From positions 1 to 41,155 of the forward strand of contig JAKSTH010000008.1 of NCBI GenBank assembly GCA_024402655.1: a stretch of 41,155 bases of DNA, given 5' to 3'. The notes beneath the pieces are model-generated. The model did no database searches and was not told the DNA's origin. It saw nothing but the letters and a program-made list of their open reading frames with translations. This stretch comes from Treponema sp. (GTDB lineage: Bacteria > Spirochaetota > Spirochaetia > Treponematales > Treponemataceae). Positions 33,796 through 41,155 of the stretch are shown piece by piece. A program made the translations under genes and the position numbers. Positions within the stretch are counted from its first letter, which is position 1, and the number at the start of each line of letters is the position of its first letter.

Positions 33796-34639
33796 TTTCA
33801 ATTGTCTGACTTAAAAAAGAAATATCTTTAGAAGAATAATCTTTCTTTTCAACCAAAGCTTTTATATCTTCTTCTGAGTATTTATTTGCAGGATAAACAA
33901 TTACAATACTTTCATCTTTATCTTTCAAAAAGTTTACAGTTCCCCATTGAGTGTAACGGGTTGCGCCAATTGAAATCATAACCTGGGAAGGCTTATTTAA
34001 TTCCAATAAATAACTGTTCAGGTTTTCTAGTGGACCTTCATTTTCCTGTGTATTAAACTTTTCTTTTATCCAGTCTAAAAGCTGAGAATAAATATAACTG
34101 TAATCTTTTACAAAACTGTTTTCTCCGTATTCAAAAAGCTGATTTTCTCTTCTTAAATAGCAGGCAATTTTGTAATCATTAATAATACTTTTAGAGTCAA
34201 AACTTCCCATAGGAATAAAGTTTTCAGAATACCCTTTACTAGCCTTTCCCCAGTTCTTTTTTTCACTGATTTTTTTTGCCCCTTCTTTACGAATAGAACA
34301 ATCATTAGAAGCTGCAAATGCAATTGGTTTTATATTGCAAACCTGATTTTCCTTCCATTCCAAATTACAGGCAATAACACATTCACATTCAATCTGAAGT
34401 TTTTCATCTTTCTGTGGAAAAACAATTTTATGACTGTCAAAGGGATTTTCCTTCAAAAAATCAGGAATTACTTTTTCTTCTTTTCCGGCAGGCAAATATG
34501 TTGGAAATATTCCTTTTGGCGCTGTTGCATCTTTACTTTTTATATTTATAAAATCTCTGGCTTCACCAGCCTGTTCTAAATGTCCTGTAAAATTTCCAGC
34601 CACACCAAAAGCTGGTATTTTATTCAAATCAAAAGTCAT
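33785..34639 (-). CDS. DUF5718-like protein
   Basis: The 284-residue cytoplasmic protein starts with GVAGNFTGHLEQAGEARDF, which I associate with DUF5718, a family without known function. Features such as IACNLEWKENQVCNIKPIAFAASND and IACYLRRENQLFEYGENS recall the fold of fumarylacetoacetate hydrolase-like proteins, but this is only a resemblance. GGAG lies 8 nt before the ATG, which is 3 bp after the second HD-GYP stop, so it is the third gene of that operon. Its end overlaps the ATP-grasp gene by 11 bp. Confidence 0.72.
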   Translation of the reverse strand: MTFDLNKIPAFGVAGNFTGHLEQAGEARDFINIKSKDATAPKGIFPTYLPAGKEEKVIPDFLKENPFDSHKIVFPQKDEKLQIECECVIACNLEWKENQVCNIKPIAFAASNDCSIRKEGAKKISEKKNWGKASKGYSENFIPMGSFDSKSIINDYKIACYLRRENQLFEYGENSFVKDYSYIYSQLLDWIKEKFNTQENEGPLENLNSYLLELNKPSQVMISIGATRYTQWGTVNFLKDKDESIVIVYPANKYSEEDIKALVEKKDYSSKDISFLSQTIEINQ

Positions 34640-34642
34640 TTA

Positions 34643-35998
34643 TTAAACTCCATATTCTTCAAGAATCTTTTTAATTTCTGGCTTAATCAACATAAACTGT
34701 TCAACCAATATAGGATCATAATTTTTTTCTGCACCAGATTCAATAATAGCAAAGGCATCTTCTAAATTAAGTGTGTCTTCTTTATAAACGCGCATTGTAA
34801 CAAGAGCATCAAATACATCTGCAAGTGACATTATTCTGGCACTTAAAGGAATGGAATGTTTACTTAACCCTTTAGGATAACCAGAACCATCCCAGCGTTC
34901 ATGATGATATAAAGCAACATTTTCCGCCATACGAATTAATTTATTATCATTTTCATATGCCAGAACATTTTTTACAATTTTTGCTCCTTCAATTACATGA
35001 TTTTTAATCTGATTTTTCTGCTCTTCTGTAAGTTTTCCTGATTCAAGAAGAATAGAATCTGGAATTGTAATTTTTCCAATATCATGCATTGGAACAGCTT
35101 TTACTAATCTTTCAATATAAAGATCATCAATAGTATTGGGATAAATCTGATTTTCTTTACATTTTAAACACAAGCATTCAACGTATTTAATAATACGCAT
35201 AACATGATTGCCAGTATTTTGATTACGGTTTTCTACTAAGTTGGAAAGTCTGATGATTGTATTAGTTTGTAAACTAATCAATTCTTTTTCTTTTGCAATA
35301 ACATTATCATTTGCAATACGAAGACGATTTTCCAAATCATTATGAATATTCATAAAAATAATAATGATTGGAACTGTAAGACCTGTAACTATTAAAGAAA
35401 CACCATAATAATAAAGCTGAATAAATTCTGAAATGGTAGGAACAAGGAAGAACAGGAAGAAACAGAAAAATTCCAGCTTTGTAATAATTTTTTTATTTTT
35501 TAAAAGAAAGATGAATCCACTGAAAATTATAAATCCATTAATTACAACAGATAAATAATGGTGCGATCCTCTGGAATAAACATGACTGTCTGAAAATGAG
35601 TAATATAATCCCATAAATGGAGTAAATATCAAAACAAGCATGTAGATTCCAACAATTATATAACATCCAGCCCACAGATAATAATTTTTGGAGTCATTAT
35701 TTAAAAATGCAAAAATATAATGAATAAAAGAAAGGAAAATAAACGGCTGAACCATATAAAATATGAAATGAGATATTTTCAGCACAACAAATAAAGCTTT
35801 TGAAGGTGTTCCATCTAAAAGCCAGGTTAAAGAATCTGAAAAAGCAAATGCAATAAGAATTCCTGCACAATGAACAAGCCATTTATTTGTTCTATTCTTC
35901 TTTAAATTTACAATTATAAAAAAAAGAATAAGTGCATTATAAAGGTCCAGAATGACATTAATTGCAGTAACATGAGTAATATTTAAAAGCTCCATCAT
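34643..35998 (-). CDS. 7TM HD-GYP c-di-GMP phosphodiesterase, copy 2
   Basis: The 451-residue membrane protein has about seven N-terminal helices (residues 10-217, of the histidine-kinase 7TM type), a coiled linker (about 220-245) and an HD-GYP domain (about 246-451). The metal and signature residues are present: E257, H265, H305-D306 of the HD pair, H334, H365-H366, the GYP motif at 373-375 and D394. HD-GYP enzymes hydrolyse c-di-GMP fully to GMP. The start codon overlaps the stop of the upstream paralogue by 4 bp, with GGGAG as ribosome-binding site. The ligand of the membrane part is unknown. Confidence 0.93.
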   Translation of the reverse strand: MMELLNITHVTAINVILDLYNALILFFIIVNLKKNRTNKWLVHCAGILIAFAFSDSLTWLLDGTPSKALFVVLKISHFIFYMVQPFIFLSFIHYIFAFLNNDSKNYYLWAGCYIIVGIYMLVLIFTPFMGLYYSFSDSHVYSRGSHHYLSVVINGFIIFSGFIFLLKNKKIITKLEFFCFFLFFLVPTISEFIQLYYYGVSLIVTGLTVPIIIIFMNIHNDLENRLRIANDNVIAKEKELISLQTNTIIRLSNLVENRNQNTGNHVMRIIKYVECLCLKCKENQIYPNTIDDLYIERLVKAVPMHDIGKITIPDSILLESGKLTEEQKNQIKNHVIEGAKIVKNVLAYENDNKLIRMAENVALYHHERWDGSGYPKGLSKHSIPLSARIMSLADVFDALVTMRVYKEDTLNLEDAFAIIESGAEKNYDPILVEQFMLIKPEIKKILEEYGV

Positions 35999-37356
35999 AA
36001 GTCACTCCCGTATTCCTTCATAATTTTTTCGATTTCAGCTCTAGATTCAATAAAAACTGGAACCAGCTGTGGATCAAAATGCTGTCCTGAATCATCAGTT
36101 AAAATCTGGAATGCTCTTTCAATTGTAAAAGGCGGTTTATAACAGCGAGGTGAAACAAGTGCATCAAAAACATCTGCAACAGCCATAATTCTTGCACTTA
36201 AAGGAATGTTTTCTGCAGTAAGTTTTTCAGGATATCCTGTTCCATTCCATTTTTCGTGATGATAGGTGGCAATTTCAGTGGCAATTTCTACATAATCAGT
36301 GTTATTACCAATCCCTAAAATTTCTTTTACAATTCTTTTGCCTTCTGTTGTATGATTTTGCATTTTTGCAAATTCTTCATCAGTAAGTTTTCCCGGTTTT
36401 TTAAGAATATAGTCTGGAACTACAATTTTTCCAATATCGTGTAAAGGAGCAGCTTTAGTTATTAAATCAATATAATGTTCTGTAAGCTGGTCACTATAAA
36501 TCCCCTTTTCTTTTGCATTTTTTGCAAGGAGATTTACATAAAGACTTGTTCTTTGTACATGGTTTCCTGTATCTGAATCCCGGTTTTCAACAAGGTTGGA
36601 AAGGCTGTTAATTGTGTTATTTTGTATTGCAATAATTTTTTCTTCTTCATGAACAATCTGTTCCTGAGTAGCAATTACCTGATTTTCAAGATTAATATTT
36701 AAATTAATAAAGATTATAAAGAATGAAATGGTTATACCAATGTTGATTAATGAAATTCCATAAAATGCAATCTGAATAAGCTGCATTGCTACTGGAATAA
36801 ACATAAATGAAGCAAAAGCTAATCTTAAATTTTTAGCAATTTTATTCTTTTTTGAAAAAGTAATAATAATTGCTAAAATCAAAAGAATAAACTGATAAAT
36901 TAGAGAAATATAGTAAAAGTCACCTCTGTGGTAAACATTGTTTTCATCGATATAATAGTAAAACGGATAAAACAGAGTCACCATTAATCCGACTAAAAAG
37001 CCAATAAAACAAATAAGATTAATTGTATTTACTGCTTTTTTATGCTTTTTAACATTAAAGAATTCAACAATGAATAAAATATATGCATTATAAATGGCAA
37101 TAGAAAAGAAATAAAAACAGAAATTACAAAAGCGAACCCAGAAATAAGAAATTTCAGTGTTTTTTTGTTCTGCAAAAATTGCCAGACAGTCAAAAATTGC
37201 CAGGAAGAAATCTACAAGACAAGTAAGAGCAAAAAGTTTATCAATTTTTGTTCTGTTTTTATTATTGAGATAAACTGAAAAAATGATAAAAAAAGCAATT
37301 ACACTACTGTAAATATCTAAACATTTGTTAATTGTTGAAAGAATTCCTGCGGGCAT
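35995..37356 (-). CDS. 7TM HD-GYP c-di-GMP phosphodiesterase, copy 1
   Basis: The 453-residue protein has the same plan as its downstream neighbour: seven hydrophobic helices (about 12-220), a coiled linker and an HD-GYP domain with E257, H266, H306-D307, H335, H366-H367, GYP at 374-376 and D395. The active site is complete. The membrane halves of the two copies share layout and the motif VYxRG-(D/S)xxY but have diverged, so different signals are likely. A strong ribosome-binding site (GGAGGAAG) and a near-perfect promoter precede it. It heads the three-gene operon with the second HD-GYP and the DUF5718-like gene. Confidence 0.94.
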   Translation of the reverse strand: MPAGILSTINKCLDIYSSVIAFFIIFSVYLNNKNRTKIDKLFALTCLVDFFLAIFDCLAIFAEQKNTEISYFWVRFCNFCFYFFSIAIYNAYILFIVEFFNVKKHKKAVNTINLICFIGFLVGLMVTLFYPFYYYIDENNVYHRGDFYYISLIYQFILLILAIIITFSKKNKIAKNLRLAFASFMFIPVAMQLIQIAFYGISLINIGITISFFIIFINLNINLENQVIATQEQIVHEEEKIIAIQNNTINSLSNLVENRDSDTGNHVQRTSLYVNLLAKNAKEKGIYSDQLTEHYIDLITKAAPLHDIGKIVVPDYILKKPGKLTDEEFAKMQNHTTEGKRIVKEILGIGNNTDYVEIATEIATYHHEKWNGTGYPEKLTAENIPLSARIMAVADVFDALVSPRCYKPPFTIERAFQILTDDSGQHFDPQLVPVFIESRAEIEKIMKEYGSDL

Positions 37357-37410
37357 AGAAACTTCCTCCAGATAAACCTGAATTCTTAAAGAACTTAAGT
37401 AATACTAAAG

Positions 37411-37439
37411 ATTATAAGTCCGATTCATTAATTTTGCAA
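37411..37439 (-). promoter_or_regulatory. Strong sigma70 promoter of the HD-GYP operon
   Basis: On the minus strand TTGCAA (37439-37434) and a perfect TATAAT (37416-37411) are spaced by exactly 17 bp. The start near 37404 gives a leader of about 48 nt ending in GGAGGAAG. A small hairpin UUCAG/CUGGA can form just in front of the ribosome-binding site. No c-di-GMP riboswitch consensus is recognised in this short leader. Confidence 0.75.
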
Positions 37440-37465
37440 ATGTTTTAAAATTACATTTTATAAGA

Positions 37466-38737
37466 TTAGCGGTGTTTTAATTTTTTAATTACTACTTTAT
37501 GCCAGAAAGCACGCACTTTTTCAGCACTGCTATATGCATAGTAAACAGCTTTTAAAGGTACATCCCAGCTTCCTGTTCTGTGAATATTTTTTCCGCCAAA
37601 ATTTGCTTTGAACATATATAAACCGTGCATAGGATGATTTTCATCTTTTCCTTCTGGTGGCATTCCATACATATCATAATATTTACTGCCATAAGCTTTA
37701 GCATCTTTCATGGCTGTCCACTGTAAAAGATGATTTGGCATTAAATTACGCTTGTTGTTGCTGGAAGCGCCATAAAGATAAATACTTTCAGTTTTACTGA
37801 ATAAGGTTACAATGCTTGCAATTTCATCACCTTCATGTTCAGCAATATAAAGATTAATTTCTGGAACATCTTTTCCTTCTTTCAATTCTTTTGCAGAAGA
37901 AAGAATTAAATCAGCATAATATGATTTTGCATGACTTGCATTTCCATCTCTGGCATTTGTTTCTTTAGTAAGTTCATAAAACTTGTCAATTTTTGAAGTA
38001 ATATCCTGAGAATCACCATTATATTTTTTTATAACAACGCCTTTTCTTTCACTTAAACGAATGTTATAACGCCATTTTTGATGCATTCTGGAAAGAATTT
38101 CATCTTCTGAACCTTCAAGACTTACAAGTGTACTGTCTGGTGGCTGAATATCTACTTTATTTTTCTTAAGTTTAATTTTATCTGCCCAGGCTACGGTTTT
38201 AAGACCATAATTAAATAAATCTCTGTCTTCAAGATTTGTAAAAGTAACATCCGGATCAAAACGAATACAAATTGTATTTGAAGGAAGTAATGGTTTTAAT
38301 ACTTTTGCAAGTTCACTTAGTAAAGTTGCAAATTCTATAGCCTGAGTTTCTGGGGTAATAAAGTCCTGCTGAACAACTGCAACTGTATTTCCATCATCTG
38401 CCATGGCTGCATCTATAACTTCATCTGGAGTACATTCAAAAGGAAGACCTGGCATTAAAGGAATATAAGCAATACTGAATATGCCTTTTATAAAACTGCG
38501 ATTTAATACAGCCATTTCAAAAGATTTTTCATAATCTTCATTGGTAAAAGGTGATTTTTCACAACCCTGCTTTTTTAAGGTTTCAATGTAATCTTTAGAA
38601 AAAGCAATTTTTACATCGAAACGGTTATATTGCCATCCGTGTCTGGTTTTAAATTCACACCAGAAAGGAGTCTGTAAAAAAGTTCCCTGGTTTGGAGTCT
38701 GTGATTCAGTAATTTTATTTATTTTAATGTCAAACAT
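37466..38737 (-). CDS. FemAB/FemX-type peptidoglycan bridge aminoacyltransferase
   Basis: The 423-residue cytoplasmic protein belongs to the lipid II aminoacyltransferase (FemABX) group, which adds amino acids from aminoacyl-tRNA to the peptidoglycan stem peptide. Family marks are FLQTPFWCEFKTRHGWQ at the start, MHQKWRYNIRLSERKGV in the middle, YLYGASSNNKRNLMPNHLLQWTAMKDAKAYG, and YDMYGMPPEG with GLYMFKANFGG near the end. Two GNAT-like folds fit the length. The amino acid added is unknown. It starts 4 bp after pncB. No clear terminator hairpin is seen after it. Confidence 0.92.
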   Translation of the reverse strand: MFDIKINKITESQTPNQGTFLQTPFWCEFKTRHGWQYNRFDVKIAFSKDYIETLKKQGCEKSPFTNEDYEKSFEMAVLNRSFIKGIFSIAYIPLMPGLPFECTPDEVIDAAMADDGNTVAVVQQDFITPETQAIEFATLLSELAKVLKPLLPSNTICIRFDPDVTFTNLEDRDLFNYGLKTVAWADKIKLKKNKVDIQPPDSTLVSLEGSEDEILSRMHQKWRYNIRLSERKGVVIKKYNGDSQDITSKIDKFYELTKETNARDGNASHAKSYYADLILSSAKELKEGKDVPEINLYIAEHEGDEIASIVTLFSKTESIYLYGASSNNKRNLMPNHLLQWTAMKDAKAYGSKYYDMYGMPPEGKDENHPMHGLYMFKANFGGKNIHRTGSWDVPLKAVYYAYSSAEKVRAFWHKVVIKKLKHR

Positions 38738-38741
38738 AAGC

Positions 38742-39974
38742 CTAGTTATGATTTAATCTCCAATCAATAGTTTTGCGAAGATATTCAATGTATTCATCAT
38801 CTTTACACATAGTTTTACCATAAGCATTTGAAAGTTTTGCAACAGGTAATTCATTACATTCTGTAACTTTCATAACAATATTCAAAGGTTCTACATCTGT
38901 GTCGTTTGCAATATATGTTCCAATTCCAAATGCAACTTTAATTCTGTTTTTAAAGTATGCATACAAATCAGAAGCTCGTTTAAAATCAAGGGAGTCGCTA
39001 AAAAGTAAAGTTTTATTTTTTGGATTTACTCTTTCGTCGTGATATTTATCATAATAATTCTGATAGTGTTTAATCCACTGTTCACCCCATTCGTAAGGGT
39101 CTCCAGAGTCGTGTCTTACACCACCAAAAAGAATTGAATATGTATATTCCATATCAAGATGTGTTGCTGCATCTCCAATTGTGTCTGTAAGATATGTACC
39201 GTTTAAAACTCCATATTCATCAGTCCAGGCTTTCATTGCAAATTTATTTGAATAGGCAGGATTGTACATTGGGTTACCCTGACCTACACACATAATAAAT
39301 TCATGGGCCATTGTTCCAACAGGAATTACATTATATTTTTTTGCAAGATAAACATTTGAAGTACCAACACATTTTGAATCTTTGTAGTTTTTATTATTTT
39401 CACAAAGAGTTTTTACAGCCAAATCCTGAGCTTCTGCAGAAAGACGGCGGCGTAAACCAAATTCCGAAAAACCACCAAGGTTATATTCGCCGGAAATAAG
39501 CCAGTTTTTCTTTTCTTCAAGTTTGCGTTTGTACTGCTCAAAAAGTTTATTATAATCGTAAGCCATTCTAAAATAAACTTCGTTTACAATTGCAAGAATT
39601 GGAATTTCATACATAGAAGTGTTAAGCCAGGTTCCTTTAGCTTCAAGGAAAAGGCCGCATTCTGAATTATTAGAAATAGTAAAATCTTCGTAACGAGGTT
39701 TCCAGATTTGAAGATGGTCCAGATAATCTTCATGAAGCCATTCAATTTTTGCAAGATAATCAAGTTCATCCTGTGTAAATCTTAAGTGGCAGTATTCATG
39801 AATCTGTTCTTTAATTTCTTCTACCATTTCGTCGGTAAAATGAACACCAGCATTACGACATTTAAATGTCCAGTTGGTTTTATAGCTTGGGAACTGATGA
39901 TAAATGGCCTGTCCCATTGAAAATTTATATAAATCTGTTTCCAATAAACTATTAATAATGTGATGTAATTTCAT
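38742..39974 (-). CDS. pncB: Nicotinate phosphoribosyltransferase
   Basis: PncB makes nicotinate mononucleotide from nicotinic acid and PRPP in NAD salvage. The 410-residue length is typical of the ATP-coupled type I bacterial enzyme. Motifs include LETDLYKFSMGQAI, FGLRRRLSAEAQD, GTMAHEFIM with the histidine that becomes phosphorylated, GVRHDSGDPYEWG, and FSDSLDFKRA with AFGIGTYIANDTD for PRPP binding. GAAGGT precedes the ATG, 23 bp after the metG stop. It is probably cotranscribed from metG and into the FemX-like gene. Confidence 0.96.
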   Translation of the reverse strand: MKLHHIINSLLETDLYKFSMGQAIYHQFPSYKTNWTFKCRNAGVHFTDEMVEEIKEQIHEYCHLRFTQDELDYLAKIEWLHEDYLDHLQIWKPRYEDFTISNNSECGLFLEAKGTWLNTSMYEIPILAIVNEVYFRMAYDYNKLFEQYKRKLEEKKNWLISGEYNLGGFSEFGLRRRLSAEAQDLAVKTLCENNKNYKDSKCVGTSNVYLAKKYNVIPVGTMAHEFIMCVGQGNPMYNPAYSNKFAMKAWTDEYGVLNGTYLTDTIGDAATHLDMEYTYSILFGGVRHDSGDPYEWGEQWIKHYQNYYDKYHDERVNPKNKTLLFSDSLDFKRASDLYAYFKNRIKVAFGIGTYIANDTDVEPLNIVMKVTECNELPVAKLSNAYGKTMCKDDEYIEYLRKTIDWRLNHN

Positions 39975-39997
39975 AATTTACCTTCTTTTTCTATCAA

Positions 39998-41155
39998 TTA
40001 ACCAATTTCAGAATTTACTGCATTTACAGTTTTAATTTCTTTTCCGTCAGCAAGCAATTTTTTACCTGCAATCTGAACTACACCGTCTTTTGCTGCAATC
40101 TGAACTGCAAAAAATTCATCCCCTGTAATTTCAGCTTTTTTGCTTGCAGCAGGATCAGCGCCTTCAAGAACAATTTTTGTTCCAGGTTTTGCCCAGGAAA
40201 CATCAAGAACTTCTACACAATCTTTACCATCTGCATCTTTGTAGTCACCTGCCAAAAGCATACCACGGCTTTCTACGCCACGCATTGTTCTAGGTGCAAG
40301 GTTTGAAGCAATTACAACATGTTTTCCAAGTAAGTCTGATTCTTTAAGATACATGCGTAATCCAGACTGAATTGTACGAGGTGTTCCAGAACCGTCATCC
40401 AAAGTTTCGATATAAAGTTTTTCGCCTTCTGGATTTGGTTTTACATCTATAATTTTTGCAACAGTTAATTCAATTGTTGAATTAAAGAAAGCTTCCTGCT
40501 GTTCAACTGGAAGAACTGCTGGTTCTGCCTTTTTAGCTTTTTTATCTTTTTTGTCAGCTTTCTTTTCTTCTTTTTTGTTCTGCTGTCCACCAAACTTTTC
40601 GCGGAAAGCAAGCATTGTTTTCTGATCAAGTGGTTTAAAGAATACTTCTGTTGGTCCTACAGTTGTAAGACCTTCTGTACAACCAAGATCTGCCCATGTA
40701 TAGCCAGGTTTTGTTTCCATGCCTACTTTCTTTTCTTCAATTGTTTTTCCAAAGTAAGACATGATTTTCTGAGTATATTCAGGCATATAAGGATTCATCA
40801 TAATCATTAAATCTTTGATAACATAACAAAGGTTATGGATTAAGCTGTCTGCCACTGCAGGATTTTCTGTACGAGCCTTCCATGGTTCTGTTGCCTGGAA
40901 TTTTTTGTTACAAATATCAGAAATTTCAAACATTGTGCGGAAAGCATCTTTTAAGTCTGCCCATTCAAGGTATTCTGTAGCTTTCTTTTCAAGTTCTTTT
41001 ACCTGGGACATAAGTTCTTCATCAACAGGAGCATCTGGGATTTTTCCTTCGTAATATTTATTAACAAAAAGTAATGTACGATTAACAAGGTTTCCAAGGT
41101 TACCAATTAATTCACCATTAAGCTTTTCCATAAAGTCTTTCCAAGTGAACTGATA
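39998..41155 (-). CDS. metG: Methionyl-tRNA synthetase, C-terminal part (cut by window edge)
   Basis: The frame runs off the right edge: the codons before the in-window ATG at 41131 read YQFTWKDF, the normal lead into the anticodon-binding domain (KLNGELIGNLGNLVNR), so that ATG is internal. Some 385 residues are seen: the helical anticodon-binding domain, a lysine-rich linker (KKEEKKADKKDKKAKK) and an EMAP-II/Trbp111-like tRNA-binding domain (FFNSTIELTVAKIIDVKPNPEGEKLY to SRGMLLAGDYKD). A further 40-residue tail of unknown role ends the protein. The catalytic domain lies outside the window. It is first of the metG-pncB-femX set within the window. Confidence 0.96.
   Translation of the reverse strand, partial: YQFTWKDFMEKLNGELIGNLGNLVNRTLLFVNKYYEGKIPDAPVDEELMSQVKELEKKATEYLEWADLKDAFRTMFEISDICNKKFQATEPWKARTENPAVADSLIHNLCYVIKDLMIMMNPYMPEYTQKIMSYFGKTIEEKKVGMETKPGYTWADLGCTEGLTTVGPTEVFFKPLDQKTMLAFREKFGGQQNKKEEKKADKKDKKAKKAEPAVLPVEQQEAFFNSTIELTVAKIIDVKPNPEGEKLYIETLDDGSGTPRTIQSGLRMYLKESDLLGKHVVIASNLAPRTMRGVESRGMLLAGDYKDADGKDCVEVLDVSWAKPGTKIVLEGADPAASKKAEITGDEFFAVQIAAKDGVVQIAGKKLLADGKEIKTVNAVNSEIG

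Noticed and set aside
37385-37400. CTTAA/TTAAG inverted repeat in the HD-GYP leader as an operator or terminator
   Set aside because: It is only 5 bp of A/T-rich stem in AT-rich DNA and could arise by chance.
37357-37404. c-di-GMP riboswitch upstream of the HD-GYP operon
   Set aside because: The leader is about 48 nt, too short for a GEMM riboswitch, and the conserved core is not visible.
37441-37466. AAATGT/ACATTT hairpin after the FemX-like gene as terminator
   Set aside because: Weak AT-only stem without a clean T-run; it overlaps the -35 region of the HD-GYP promoter.

Overview
The window is a compact, AT-rich bacterial chromosome segment, best explained as a Treponema-type spirochete. 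The grounds are a secreted BspA-type leucine-rich repeat protein of the treponemal kind, a membrane-anchored PilZ protein, several c-di-GMP proteins, FemX-type bridge synthesis, tightly packed operons and generally low GC. The xylan- and arabinan-directed enzymes suggest a gut or rumen carbohydrate user. The genus is an inference; no 16S rRNA gene is present. I see no mobile element, phage gene, CRISPR array or intergenic gap over 300 bp.

Layout. 1-4139: the 3' end of a YczE/YitT-type membrane protein, a MATE exporter, a secreted LRR protein and an NAD-dependent epimerase-like protein. 4165-10116: a CHASE-GGDEF-EAL protein, then two cytoplasmic glycosidases (GH127/GH146 and GH8) meeting tail to tail. 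10132-13728: mfd. 13785-15878: three plus-strand genes (exported protein, pseudo-receiver, zinc ribbon), followed by tRNA-Leu(CAG) with a near-consensus promoter. 16019-23440: an eight-gene minus-strand operon, in transcription order PilZ protein, HEAT-like exported protein, short ComEC, rsmA, YggS-type PLP protein, small membrane protein, RluD-type and RluA-type pseudouridine synthases. 23477-24133: a CPBP protease. 24103-29799: a five-gene unit of two paralogous exported proteins, an ABC ATPase, a permease-GldG fusion and a DUF4340 protein. 29847-32402: RNase Z, a second MATE exporter and a 76-aa protein. 32461-34639: an ATP-grasp enzyme convergent with a DUF5718-like protein. 34643-37356: two tandem HD-GYP membrane proteins sharing a strong promoter and running into the DUF5718-like gene. 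37466-41155: FemX-like, pncB and the 3' part of metG.

How the genes relate. Four proteins make up a c-di-GMP set (one EAL phosphodiesterase with a degenerate GGDEF, two HD-GYP, one PilZ receptor), and a fifth has a receiver fold without its phospho-acceptor. RNA maturation is represented by rsmA, two pseudouridine synthases, RNase Z and the tRNA. The segment most likely to hold an undescribed system is the 24103-29799 unit: a gliding-type ABC module, in an organism type that moves by periplasmic flagella, sits behind two tandem paralogous exported proteins. The ATP-grasp/DUF5718 pair linked to HD-GYP genes is second.

Two genome-style features recur. Convergent genes overlap at their 3' ends, and several first genes have a -10 box almost touching the start codon with no ribosome-binding site, which suggests leaderless mRNAs.
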